A stretch of DNA of 64,000 nt from Trichinella spiralis. Taxonomy: Eukaryota; Nematoda; Enoplea; Trichinellida; Trichinellidae. The translations under genes and the position numbers were made by a program. A model generated the notes under the pieces. It saw only the letters and a list, made by a program, of their open reading frames with translations, did no database searches and was not told the origin of the DNA. Location: positions 16,964,158 to 17,028,157 of the forward strand of contig CM012954.1 in the NCBI GenBank assembly GCA_000181795.3, in the 5' to 3' direction. This document shows positions 1-12,126 of the stretch, one piece after another. Position 1 is the first letter of the stretch. Each line of letters begins with the position of its first letter.

Positions 1-811
1 AAATATGTCGAAAAATCAGAATAAATACTACCTATAGGCGCATTAGTTTTTCATAAATGTAATTTATCTATTTTCATCCTTCAAAATTAATTATTTTGAC
101 AAAATACAACATTTTAAGCTCATTTGCATAAGCGTAACTTCATTATGATGGATTAAGCGAAAATGCGATCAAACAACGACATGTTTGGTATCAATGAGAT
201 GCCCAATGAATAATTAAGATCATGAACAGCATAGAATTCAATGATATGATTGTTTTTCGAAAACATCAAACGTACAGTCAGCATAGGATAAGACACTCAG
301 GTGTTAATAAATATTGGCAGGAACAGCTTGAAAAATTCCTTTCTACTGGTCGATGAAATGAGATAAGACAGTGGGAAACTAACAAATGGAAGATTTTATG
401 CACATCTCAACCCGTATTGAAACAACTTTTTTCAATTTATTCGAAATGGACCGAAAATGAACGAAAATCGACTTGCCTAAAACAACGAAATATTGCACAA
501 GACTTGGCATTTTCAGCGAACACCTCATTATTATGTCGAAAAACTTTCCTATACCAAAATTCAACTATCGTCGATCGATATCAACGGAGTTTCAGATGGG
601 TTGCTTCTCTGTGTATTAAGATAGGCACATGACAACTTTAGAGGCCATGTATTCGACACGTACGCGTTTGTTTGCCGTGAAACTTCCCAGAACCTATTAA
701 TTTTTGAGAAATGAAAAGTATATAACAAAAAAGCAATATTTGTGACAAGAGCCTACTTTCGAAAATCGCACAAAGGTTTGGTCTGAACTCATCCGCAAAA
801 TTCGACTCATT

Positions 812-1075
812 TTTGTGATTGGCTGGTCGCTGATTGGTTGTATGGGTATTGTTCGGTAATTGGCTACTAACTTATGCTATTTTATTAGTTAATTATTGTG
901 ATAAGTGATTGGGTGAATAACTGTGCCATTTGATTAGCTATTCAGCTGTGATCTAGGATTGGATGATTGTTGTTTATCAAATCTTTACCAAATATAGGTG
1001 CATTTCCATTAAAGTACCTTATATGGACATAAAAAAGCATTTACTATGTTTTAAAGAAAAAGCTTTTAGTTATAA
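812..1075 (+). repeat. Left arm of a large inverted repeat
   Basis: Read forward, this segment matches the reverse complement of about 3370-3650 over roughly 260 bases with scattered mismatches. Shared blocks include several ATTGG-type motifs, TTATTCACCCAATCACTTAT (as seen in the right arm), and an ATAAAAAAGCATTTACTAT block near 1028-1050. The arms are about 2.3 kb apart. Either they are the long terminal inverted repeats of a decayed DNA transposon, or two copies of one repeat family lying in opposite directions. The interior has no transposase-like frame that I can recognise. Confidence 0.7.
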
Positions 1076-3369
1076 CCTGGAAATGTGTATATTTGTTTTT
1101 AGACTGCAGATGATGCTTTTAAAAAGTTTTTGCGTTTTACATTTCTCTTATTGATTATCTTATTGCTTAATTTTATTCTTGTAAGTTTGCTTTTGCATTT
1201 TACTTCTTCACATCTATGCTGATGAACAGACTGTTTTCGCAGAAACTTTTCTGCTATTCGATATAAGCGCTTCAGAACTGAGCAAATGTATAGTACAGAA
1301 ATTTCCATTTTACAACAAGCAAATCAGAACTTTATTACAATATATACAATGAACAAGATGGGCAATACAACGATAACGTGGAAAAAGTCCATTTCTAAAG
1401 TTGTAGACACTGTTCCACGGCAACCAACTAATCGTTATGTTGAAAAAATGGATTAACTGTAATATTACAATAATAATGTGCTACATTAAGCCATTGTTTG
1501 TATGTTTATTCACAACAGGTATTTGTCATTATGATTTGTGCAGTTGAGCGTGTGGCATCTCCCTTTGTGTATTGGCTTATGTCGGTTCTTCAAGATACAA
1601 ACTGAAATTCATTATTTATTCTCATCATTCGAAAACATCTCAAACCTACGATACGGAAAATAGCACAAGCTAATGATAAGCATTGAGGAGTGAAATAAAT
1701 GAAAAGTAGAATTGACGGTCTTGTTTTTTACAAATTAAATATCTTTATTATCTAATTGCATTATTCTACAAAAATATAAAAGCAACAAATGAACAGCCTG
1801 AAGAAGAGATAACTGAACAAAGAGATGTTAAATAAGCGTATTTATCTAAGTCATTTTTTGTTTTCATAATTTGACATGTAATGACTTTTTACGATGGTAA
1901 AAGAGCAAAAAGAAATAATTTTCTTTGCTTTCACTTTTGTTTTGTAAAATCAACAGAATTTCGAAATGCAACAGATATTTTTTGATCTGGAATGTTCAAC
2001 ATTTGGTTATCATCGTAATACAAAAATTGCAACTTGAATGTTTAATCAATTCAGTTGTCGGTTTAACTTTAGATATTGAAAGAGAAATTTCATACAATTT
2101 ATACAAAATGCATAACCACAAATTTTTATTTTAAACAAAATTCCAGATTTCATTTTTTATTTAAATAAAACATAAGAAGAGAAACAATAACTCTTGTGAA
2201 CAGGAGCGAAAGAAAGATTGGAAAGATTAAATTCTTTTGCAAACTAGAAACATTTTCAGAGAACAGGCAGGTAAAATCAGAAAAGTGTTTCGATGCTAAC
2301 ATTCAGCAATCACCACTCCTAATTTTGGCTGAAAACTGCAGCTGTAGACAATTTACCAATTTTTGATTTTCCCTTTGTACTTGAATAGCCTTCAACTAGC
2401 CTTCATCAGAGCAATATCTGACAAATAAAAAAGAACCTTAGGCATAAATTCTTATTTAATTGTTAGTTAAGAAGGTAATTTATATGACAAGTGAAAGCAA
2501 CTGTTGGCTGACATTTCTTTTGAACAGTATTTTTAAACTCGGATGGATAAATAAAAGTGAAGCACTTCGAAAGCAGAAAGAAAGCGATGAACTGCACCAA
2601 CGAAGCAGAAAAGCGCTTAAAGGTGCTTCAAATTCATTCTGCAGTGGACATCGCATTGTTTGATGTCAGCATTTGTGTGTGATTAATAATCTTCTGTCAA
2701 CATCAACAAAAGGCATGGGTGCCACAGAAATATCAAAGTTGATCTTCAGTTGTAGATAAAATGAGAAATGAAAACTGAATGCTGTTTCAAAATGATTATT
2801 TAAAATGGAATTTAAACCGTCAAATTTATTTTCCTTTTTGGTCTTGCATTTGAGTTCAGTGCTTAGCATTCGAGGGTTATTAGCTGATGAGCGAAACATG
2901 ATCAGACATCATCATCCGAAATTTGCCTGCTGAAATTCTGATGGGTACGACTTTCTGGACTGGATGGCAATGAACAGAAAATAGACGCGGAAATGGATTC
3001 CTAATACTGGAGTAAGCGAGAAGTAAACTATGAAGCAGGAAGTAAAATGCTGCTGGGCATAAAGCTTGACGCAGCTAATTAAGCTTAACAAATCAACCGG
3101 AACGGTGCATAAGCTATTTAAAAGAAAATTCAAGACTGCAAATACTATTTTATGTGAACAGTGAAATGTAAAACTGAAGAATCATTAATGTTATTGACTA
3201 AGATAACCACTTATTTAAAGCCACATTCAAATATTGCAAGACATCTTGTTAAATGCTCTTCTTAACAACATACGCAAACAATATGCAAATATAAAGAAGT
3301 TAAACATTAGTTTTAAGCATATTAACTTTGTTTTTGTTATAATTCCTTTAACGCAACAAAAGATAGCTA

Positions 3370-3650
3370 ACAACATATATTAAAAAGCTGTGTTTCAAAA
3401 ATAGTAAATGCTTTTTTATATCCATGTAAGGTATTTTAATGGTAATGCACCCATATTTGGAAAAGGATTGATAAATAACAATTACCCAATTCTTGATCAA
3501 AGCTTAATAGCTAATCAAATGGCAAAATTATTCACCCAATCACTTATCATGATGATTAGCTAATAAAATAGCAGAAGTCATTAGCCAATTACCGATCAAT
3601 CGTGTGCAACCTATCAGAGTACAGCCAATCACAAAATGGGGGCGGAGTTT
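3370..3650 (-). repeat. Right arm of a large inverted repeat
   Basis: This is the partner of the arm at 812-1075 and is recognisable on the opposite strand. Identity is highest around 3425-3640, where runs of 12-20 bases match the reverse complement of the left arm. The outer ends of both arms carry a GTGATTGGCTG-like block (CAGCCAATCAC at about 3624). I could not find a clear target-site duplication. Confidence 0.7.
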
Positions 3651-5159
3651 GGGGAATTTATTACCTTCATTCTCAAAGTATCTCTAAAAGAAATTCCATT
3701 TTTCATTCTCAATTCTGGAAATTATTAATTTCGTTCTGATATCGAAGCGTAGAATGAATGCTAGTAAACGAAAATAGAAATCTGTTAGTTTGCGGCTAGA
3801 ATATTGTTGAAGACCTACAAATATGACATACCTGAATGGAACGTGAGCTCATAGATGATGCACAACATATTTTTGAAACACAGATGATATAAACAAGTAT
3901 AATTCAAAACGGTGCTTGACTATAATAAATAGCCGACCATATAGAGTACATTCTGAAAAGTTGTACAAGAGCAATTGTACAATATAAATAACATATCACA
4001 TTGACATTGGTGTAGTAAGAGCGTAATGACCTAATAATAATGGAAACCCTGAGGCAAGAAAGATTTCAATTATTCTTGACCGTTTTTGAAATGCCAATTT
4101 TTAGTGTAAGACTGTTATCAGGGCATTCTAAAAGAATTCCATGTAATAACTTATTTGATAAATTTCAGAAAAGTTATTATTTATTCAATTATTTTGATGT
4201 GCATTCAGAATTTATTCCTTCTACGAACTGTTGCATTAAAAGTCCATCTCCAGCAAGAGAACTGAAGGATTCAACAAAATAAATCTAAATTCATATAGGC
4301 ACATGATAAGTATTAATGAATATTAAAAATAATAATAATGACGATAATGGGCATTCCACGATACGAATTGATTGATTTGCAAACGAAGGAGACACGAAGA
4401 ATGCATACCTTTAAGACAATCAAATATTAATGAATCTTAGCAACAGTTCTGTGATGAATTTACTTGGGTTTATTGCAAACAAAATGATACTGTAATTGAA
4501 AGTGAAAGAATTTACCACTTCATTGGCATTGCGATCAATTTTTAGCAACAATTTTGTTGGAACAAGTTGGATCTGTACAGAAACGAAGAAAATCTGCATT
4601 TCGAAAAGCAGTAAAATATTGCACAAAACTGTCCAATTTCGAAGATTACCATGTTTTAATGTGGAAAATATCTACCTTATATAACATCCTCCATCCTAGT
4701 TAAATTTCAAGAAATATCAAAATCTAGAAATGTGCCAAACTTATAGACCATTTATTCTGAAACTGCTGGGTAATATTTGCTTAAATGTTGCACGGTACGC
4801 TAAGATAACATGAATTTGAAAGTGAAAATAAATTCACTATAATTTAAAATGAAGTGGAAAAGTAAAAGTACAACGATACAGAAGAAACCTCAATTGTGTT
4901 TGAAACCAGAGAACGGGTTCCATGAGTTATGTGACTATTACTAATACGGTGATGAGTTCTCAGTAATTCTCCATTGGAAAGAAGATGAGATGAGGAATTC
5001 AATGAGACTGTACATAAGTATTGGTACCGGTACTGTGCATAAACTATTAGGCAAAATGTTAAATAATGGATTGGACAGTGGCATGGTTCACCAGTTATTC
5101 AACAAGTTTCTCATGGATTCCTAAGTGCAACGCCTCTGTAATGCCTTGGCCATTTTTAC

Positions 5160-6500
5160 TATTTTCTCTATGAAATTTATTTGAAATGTTGCAAAGCGTA
5201 GATTTCCTGCAGCCTTCAGTGCTTTTCGTGTCTAAAGCCGACTGATCCTCAAATTTTTGAGGTACTCAATCTGAACATCAAACACCAACTCACTTAGCAA
5301 TTAAATGAATTTAATAAATGGAATTATTCAATTAATTGGATCAATTAGAAAAATGGAATGCCTTCCAGCAATTTAAAATAGACTTCAGAGGGCAAAAGTC
5401 ACCAATTAAAAATTCAGGTAAAATGTAAACTGCGGGCTGCAAGCCAACACAAAAAAATTTGTTCAGACAAAACGAGCCTACAGATGTCAAAATTTGAAAA
5501 TTAAAAAATCAAAAATGACGCACATAAATGGAACTCAAGCAAAAAGCTTTTCACATAAATGTAAAGACTTTTGCTTATCGCTTTCACAAACAAAAGTAAA
5601 CAAACAAAAAATGTAATTTACCAAATATTTCAGATGATGCAAAATTTCAAAAATAATAATGCAGTGATAAAATAAACTTAAATAACATGCTGTATAGAAT
5701 ATTTTGGTTGGAATCCAATGCGATTCAGTGATGAAAAGGAACTTTGAAGGATCTCACATGACAGCATTGCAGCAACGCGAATGCATACTTCAGCATTTTG
5801 GTTGGTTCACTTTGTAAGAGTGTACAAACCACCATATCAACCATCAGCGGAATACGAACAAGCGGACGTTTCCACTGCCAATTGAAAAAAAATAATTTTA
5901 ATATTTATAATTAGAGCAAACTTTTGATTTTCATAAAAGATTTTTATGGAAAAATAGTATAAATAATAAAACTAAAGGGTAGAATTGTTCATAAACAAAA
6001 TTACTATACGCGTTTCTGACTAATGTATTGCTTTAAATTAAATGCAAATTGTGTGACAAAATATTTACAAAAAAAGAAAATACTGTTTTCTCCATATCAG
6101 ATCTTACTTTGACTATATTATGAAATTTGCAACATGAAAATGAATAAATACATTTTATTCAAATACTATTCAGTAGTTTCTTAGCTCAGCTTAACTCTCT
6201 TATTTTCGCTCATTACTCTACATGTAATGAATAATATTAATTTACGACAATTAAATTTCACTTAATTTATTCAATTTTTGAATATAAAAAATTGTAAATG
6301 GTGCAGAAATATTAATTGATTTCAGTAATTCGCTTTTAATAATAATTTGTTTATAAGATATTTGTCTTCTTTTTAAAAATATAAATACATGAACAAACTG
6401 CTGTTGATCTTCAACAAAAAATTTTACACAGAACAGATCTATTCTTAATAATGCTTAATATAATCATGTTCAATGATTATAAATTAGCGGACATAATTGA
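5160..6500 (+). repeat. Diverged direct-repeat unit, copy A
   Basis: Several blocks recur downstream in the same orientation. 5160-5272 matches 7282-7393 almost exactly, 5440-5640 matches 6690-6870, 5835-5900 matches 7020-7100 and 7397-7470, 5960-6320 matches 7640-8020, and 6330-6490 matches 8255-8406. Spacing differs between blocks, so later insertions and deletions have shuffled the copies. A 113-base block (5160-5272) is far better conserved than the rest. Function is unknown; an old tandem duplication or a repeat family with nested insertions would both fit. Confidence 0.75.
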
Positions 6501-6587
6501 AATAATAGCAGTTCATGTAAAGTAACCGGATGATGTAGCGAGTGCATTGCATTAAAAAAGAATAATGACGTGTAAAAAATTGAGATA

Positions 6588-7100
6588 CCCTGCCAAATTC
6601 AACCAATGAAAACAATTTGAAAATTCAAAAATGACCTTGATATTTAAAATTCAGTCAAAATATAAATTACTGGGTAGAAAACGCCATAACAAAAAATTCA
6701 CTTAGATAAAACACGCCCCCGCATGTCTGAATTTGAGATTTGAAAATTCAAAAATGACCCACATAAATGGAACTCATGACGAAAACTTTTCACAAAAATG
6801 AAAAGACTCTGGTTTTTCGCTTTGACAAACAAAATTAGCAAATCAAAAATGTAATTTATGAACTTCTTTTAATTATGTAAAATTTAAAAAAATGCTAATG
6901 CAAAGTGTGAAATGAAAGCACTTATCAAAAAGGCTGCGTCTTTTGGTGGAGTAGGCACTCAGCTAGCGCCTACTGCGTTAGCTACATCTGCGCACATTGT
7001 AAGCGTGCACAAATGGCGACATCAACCACCAGTGGAATACGAACAGGCGGACGTTTCTACTGTCGAGTGAAATGAACTAAATTCCATATTTATAATTAAA
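6588..7100 (+). repeat. Partial direct-repeat unit, copy B
   Basis: This unit aligns with about 5440-5920 of copy A, including the shared ACATAAATGGAACTCA block and the segment reading caaccaccagtggaatac. The copies differ by many single bases and small gaps. At 7020-7067 it carries the second of the three coding-like 16-codon segments. Confidence 0.65.
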
Positions 7101-7281
7101 GCAAAGTATTATTATTCTTGATTTTATGTTTGATTTTTAATAAATTTGTCAGAATACAGCATATTAAAAAACTAATATCATGTCAAGAAATTAATTTTGT
7201 AATGCAAATTTCATTTTACGTCTAGCATGAAAACAAAAATATTTCATTTTATCTTTTACGTATATATATATAATTTTTGCT

Positions 7282-8410
7282 ATTTTCTCTATGAAATTTA
7301 TTTGAAATGTTGCAAAGCGTAGATTTCCTGCAGCCTTCAGTGCTTTTCGTGTCTAAGGCCGACTGCTCCTCTAATCTTAGAGGTATTCAATCTTAGCACC
7401 AACCACCAGTGGACTACGAACAAGCAAACGTCTCGACCGCCGATTTCCATAAAAATTTTTTTACATTTATAATTGACAATACAAATTATTATTGTCATTT
7501 CTTTTTTATTTTAAACCCTTTTTTTAGAATTTTACAATATTTTTATTTAAATAATTACTGATTACGTATATTGAAATTCTTTTCTACTATTTTTCATATG
7601 ATTATTATCATAATAGCAAATTTTTGTTTTTGATAAAACATTTTCATGAAACAACTGTAAATAAATGAAACTACAATGCCGAATTGTTTGAAAACAAAAT
7701 TGCTGTAAGCGTTTCTGACTAATGTATAGTTTTAAATTTAAAAAATTGTGTGAGGAAAAATCTACGCAAAAGGAAAATATTCTTTTCACCATATTAGATC
7801 TCTTACTTCGACTATATTATGAGATTTGCAGCGAGGGAATGAATAACTATATTTTATTGGAATGTTATTTCATAGCTCAGTTTAACTACTCTTCTATTGT
7901 CCGTGATTTAAATACTAATGAATAATATTAATTTGCTACCATTGAATTTCAGATAATTTATTCCGTTTTTGAATATTAAAAATTGTAATCAATGTAGAAA
8001 TATTAAATGATTTTGATTTTCAAAAGATCAATGAAATATAATGCCGCAGGACTAGATGAATGAGAGGTGCTAGAAAAGAAATGATTTTTTAACAAAGATG
8101 ATTTGCATCGTACGCGCGTAGCATTCTTCGCTAAAAATCAACTCTTATTAGATTTCCTCTTAAATAATAAATCATAATAGTATCTCAACCAAATATGCGA
8201 TATAAAAAATTCAACTTTTAGAAGAAGTCCATTTCCATGCTTAAACTATTTTACTTTTAATAATAATTTGTTTATCTTATATTTGCTTTCTTTTTCAAAA
8301 TTTAAATACCTTTACAAACTGCAGTTGAACTTAAACAAAAAATTTTGCGCAAAACAGATCTATTCTTACTAATGCTTAATATAATTATGCTCAGTGACTG
8401 TAAATTCATA
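7282..8410 (+). repeat. Diverged direct-repeat unit, copy C
   Basis: This copy starts with the well-conserved 112-base block (7282-7393), runs directly into the third copy of the coding-like segment (7397-7444), then matches 5960-6320 and, after an extra roughly 250 bases (about 8030-8250), matches 6330-6490 of copy A. The extra piece is not present in copy A and could be an insertion. Confidence 0.7.
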
Positions 8411-8688
8411 AAAATGCATGTATTTTCCTCATGTATGTTCTACAGTACTCTGATGTAATGAAATGCAACGTACAGAAAAATAGTCAAACTTACCTCATTT
8501 AGATAACTAAATTTGTGTGTACTGTTGTAGAAATTGAATGACGTATTCGAATTAAACTTTTGATGCTTTCTTCCTTTTGAAAACATAAACATCTTTTAGG
8601 ATTTTTGCACTCGTTTTTCTAATGTGGGGTGGTTTCCACCTCACGAATCCAACAACGTATCAACATTCCATCAGAGGATGAAAACCGT

Positions 8689-8717
8689 ATACATACATAC
8701 ATACATACATACATACA
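8689..8717. repeat. (ACAT)n microsatellite
   Basis: Seven tandem ACAT units. A hairpin-forming GTGGGGTGG / CCACCTCAC pair with a three-base loop lies just upstream at about 8623-8643. Confidence 0.9.
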
Positions 8718-9251
8718 ATAATATAAGGGGAAATTGTAGAACACTGTCAATAACAATGACAATGGAAGATCAAATTCCTAGAAATCAGTTTTCGACGTAA
8801 ATGCAATTTCTTATTGAAATATGTAAAAAGACAGATTACGTTCAATGATTTTGTTCACATATTTCAAAATGTGTTCTATTCATTGTGACTGTCAAAAATG
8901 ATTACATCGAAATAATAATACTGTATTTGTTGATAAGATTTTCAACTCATGACAAGCAATTTTTCAAAGCATTGAAGTGATGCAGAAGTGGACAAATTGA
9001 CAAATGTAATATCTGATTTTCAGGTATACTTTAATTGGACAAAATTTTAAATGGTACTGTTGTTAGAAATTTGAAAGTGAAAATACCAAGTGCTTATTTC
9101 TCGCTACACAGATTACAGGCAGTTTTTGGCACAAGAGCTATTGGAATTATTAATATTAAACAAAAATCAGTCCTTGCCTCAGTTCACTTTAGCTTCAGAA
9201 GAAAGAGAAATAAGAGCACATTGTTGCATTCAATTTAAAAAAGAGCAATTT

Positions 9252-10473
9252 TTACTTCATAAATGAACGCGCTGGCTTCTTTGAAACTTGCTTTTTCAAC
9301 TTCCTTGAAAACTGCTTGACTTCAGCAGGTTTCCTTTTCTTGAAAGTTGCCGTCCCTTTTTTCTGTTGAACTTTATTCATTGATGAAATGCGCCGCTGTA
9401 AAACTTTTGCTTTCATTTTGTGCTCATCACTTTTTTTCCCTACTCTTGTAACTCTGATTTTTCGATTTTTCAATAAACTATCGTTGAGCTTCAATGCTAA
9501 ACCAACTGAATATGATTCCTGAAATGGAATGGAAAATATAAAATTTCATCTTCAATATTAATAAGCACAACTTGCTTTGAAAACAACAAAACCAAATCCC
9601 TTTCCAATGTAGTTGTGTGGATCTCGAACTACACGTATTCGATCAATTTCCCCACAGTCAGTGAAATGAGTATATATTTCTTCTTCGCCGATATCTGAAT
9701 ACTTCATTCATAAATTGCATTACAAAAAAGAAAAAAATCCAATGCGTGCACTTCAATGAAATAATCAATATGACAAAAGCAGAGCAATAATGAAAGATAA
9801 AGTCGATTTACCGAAAGCCAAATTTCCAAGAAACACAGCGCGCTTTTTGTCATACTGTCTTCTCTTTATGCACCTGTCTACAAAAAGATGATGTTCTTGC
9901 ATTTGTGTACCATTCCTAAAATTTGGAACAATTGGCATGAATTATCAAAGAGCATTCACAATAGCAAAGCTTCAGTGGCATATTCATAAGAAAAAAAATA
10001 ATTCAAAACAACATACAACTCTAGTGCTTTGTCAACGCTTTCTTTTTTTACGAATCGGATGTACGCATTGACATGAGTACTTTCTGCTTTTCTAGAAAAA
10101 ATAAAAATAAAGATACTTCAGTCAACGCATAAAACTAATAATATTAAAACAACTTTATAATCACCAAGCGTTGTGGCAACTTTGGATTTACAGGAATCTA
10201 AAAGATTGAAATCAATTAAGATGTGCAGTATTACACGTGATAATCTTACACATGATCGAAGACGTATACATTCTATTTTCCCAATTTTACCAAACAGTTT
10301 TTTCAGGTTCTAAAACAGACTAATATAAGTGACATTTCTTTCATTTAAATTAAAAATGAACTTTCTTTTTTAATTGTTTTTATATCAGTAGGAAGATTGG
10401 TAACAAAAATGGTTCGCTCATCTTCATTTGAATCGTCACGGTCATCCTTTCTTTCAGTCATAGTTCCTTCCAT
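9252..10473 (-). CDS. RBM34: RBM34-like nucleolar RNA-binding protein (two RRMs)
   Basis: RBM34/Nop12-type proteins bind pre-rRNA in the nucleolus and act in large-subunit ribosome assembly. Exons, read on the minus strand: 10473 to about 10350, 10309-10252, 10197-10165, 10091-10017 (acceptor may lie up to 8 bases inside), 9915-9812, 9694-9576 and 9518-9252. The first RRM opens with RTIFVTNLPTDIK and contains NAYIRFVKKESVDKALELNG; the second has RNP2-like RAVFLGNLAFDIGEEEI and RNP1-like GKGFGFVVFK. The C-terminal tail is short and very basic, as expected for a nucleolar protein. The ATG at 10473 fits an acidic N-terminus before RRM1. Phases close from exon 2 onward, but the exon 1-exon 2 join does not close with a GT donor. 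The intron at 9575-9519 begins GCAAGT, a GC-AG intron. Confidence 0.82.
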
Positions 10474-12126
10474 AATTGTCCACTATCCTAATGATTATTA
10501 TTTGTCAGTTTGAAACTGTCGACAATACGGTTAACATTTAACTTTATTTGTAACTTCGTCTCTTCAATTTACAACTACCAATTGCTGAAAATAAACATTT
10601 CATCGTATGCAATCGTAATGCAAAATAATAAACACTGTGCTATAAATAAAAACATAAAAATAAAAAAATTCATTGATATATAACAACTATGATAATCAAA
10701 AAATTTCATTGAGTTTCAAGAATGCAACACTTACAGTACAATAAGTAATCAGGTTTAATATTTACTGTCTTCAGTAAACTGTGTTTTAAATTTAAGAACT
10801 GTTAAGTGCGAACTGTTACTTATTATTATTGCCTAATTTAAAAATTTTTTGTGCATGTTTTTTCAAAAATGTAATCCGTAGCCATCAGCTAGCGCATTTA
10901 TTTATATTTAGCAACCAAACGCCATGTGTGAAACCATTTAATCAGTTTACTGTTTCAATAAAAAGTATTAATAAATAACAATAAATTTACTGTGATAATT
11001 TGGTAAAAAACTTAAAATCAGACAAATTTTGAAAATTGTGAAGGCGAGGCAGATGACAACTGAAAATTTTCAAAAGACAGATAAGCAATACCATTTCCAT
11101 GTATCTGTAAAATTAGCTCTGATTTTTTATTACTGTCATTTGTACACACGCACAAATGTACATATAATTGTTCGCTTAACCTATCAAGCATTCCAGTTTG
11201 AATCGCCGCAGTTTAAAGAAATTTAGGCTATCTTAAAATGTAATTTCAAAATGAAAATGAATGAATGAATGAATGGAATGACCAGCATGCACGTAGACAA
11301 CGCAAGTAATTTTTATTTTTACAAATGATATGTTCAGTTCAAAAAGTCAAACATTTGCTTAAAAGTGGTGTGAAAAGTCAGTTCACTTTAATCACAAATG
11401 GAAATTATTGGATGAAAATACTTGGATGTATGTTTTTCTCCACAGAAACCCGGTTACCAACTTCAGTAACAATTCAATCAAAAATATGATTTAAAAAAAG
11501 AATAAAAATATAATTTAACATTAAATTGGCCGACAAGAATAAGCAAATCAACCATTTCAGTAAAATTTGTTATTTGAATAATTTTTGAAAAAATAAAATG
11601 ATTTCATTATAAAACAGAGAAATAAATGATCATCAAGTAAAAGGGTTTTAAAATTAATTAATTCGACGTATTTTTTATAGCATTTAAAAAATATATCATT
11701 AAAAAAATAATAACAGAAAATTTTAATTGCTTAAAAAATAGTGGATAACAATTTTGTACAAATGTTTCGTTTATGAATTCTGTTCATCGTTCAGATGGAT
11801 GGATGGTTGGTTGGTATTGAAGATTGAAATGAAGAAATTTGCCAACAGCAGACCTACATTTTTCACAGTCTGGCCTAGTCTGTCAAGTGGGTGTTGCCGG
11901 TATTGGAGGTGAGAAAAAGCGGGCACTAAAAATGGACTTGTTCTGGCAAGCTGTTCAAATGTGAAAATCGGAACATCGCAACAATAAACACACAACTTCT
12001 TGGAAATCAGCCTACTACAAACACACACACACACAGTACTTTTACAGTACTTGCTTGTTTTGTTTACAAAAACTAACAACTATCTCAAATTTAATTATAC
12101 AATATTGTTGTTTGTGTTTTTCATAA
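10474..12126. other. Intergenic region between divergent genes
   Basis: This lies between the 5' ends of the RBM34-like gene (-) and the rhodanese gene (+), so it should hold both promoters. 11770-12000 is richer in G and C than its surroundings and ends a possible 5' UTR exon of the rhodanese gene at a good GTGAGA donor (11909). A 102-codon minus-strand open frame at 11771-12079 overlaps it but has no family resemblance. An (AC)n run sits at about 12019-12033. Confidence 0.5.

Larger units (their letters stand above)
1..5159. other. Repeat-bearing stretch without a recognised gene
   Basis: Both strands were read. Open frames here are short (under about 80 codons), biased in composition and without a recognisable domain; one at 4040-4282 (+, 80 codons) is the longest and matches nothing I know. 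The sequence is AT-rich with poorly conserved inverted and direct repeats. The only strong structure is the inverted repeat described at 812-1075 and 3370-3650. I see no tRNA, no rRNA and no convincing exon with both splice sites. Confidence 0.6.
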
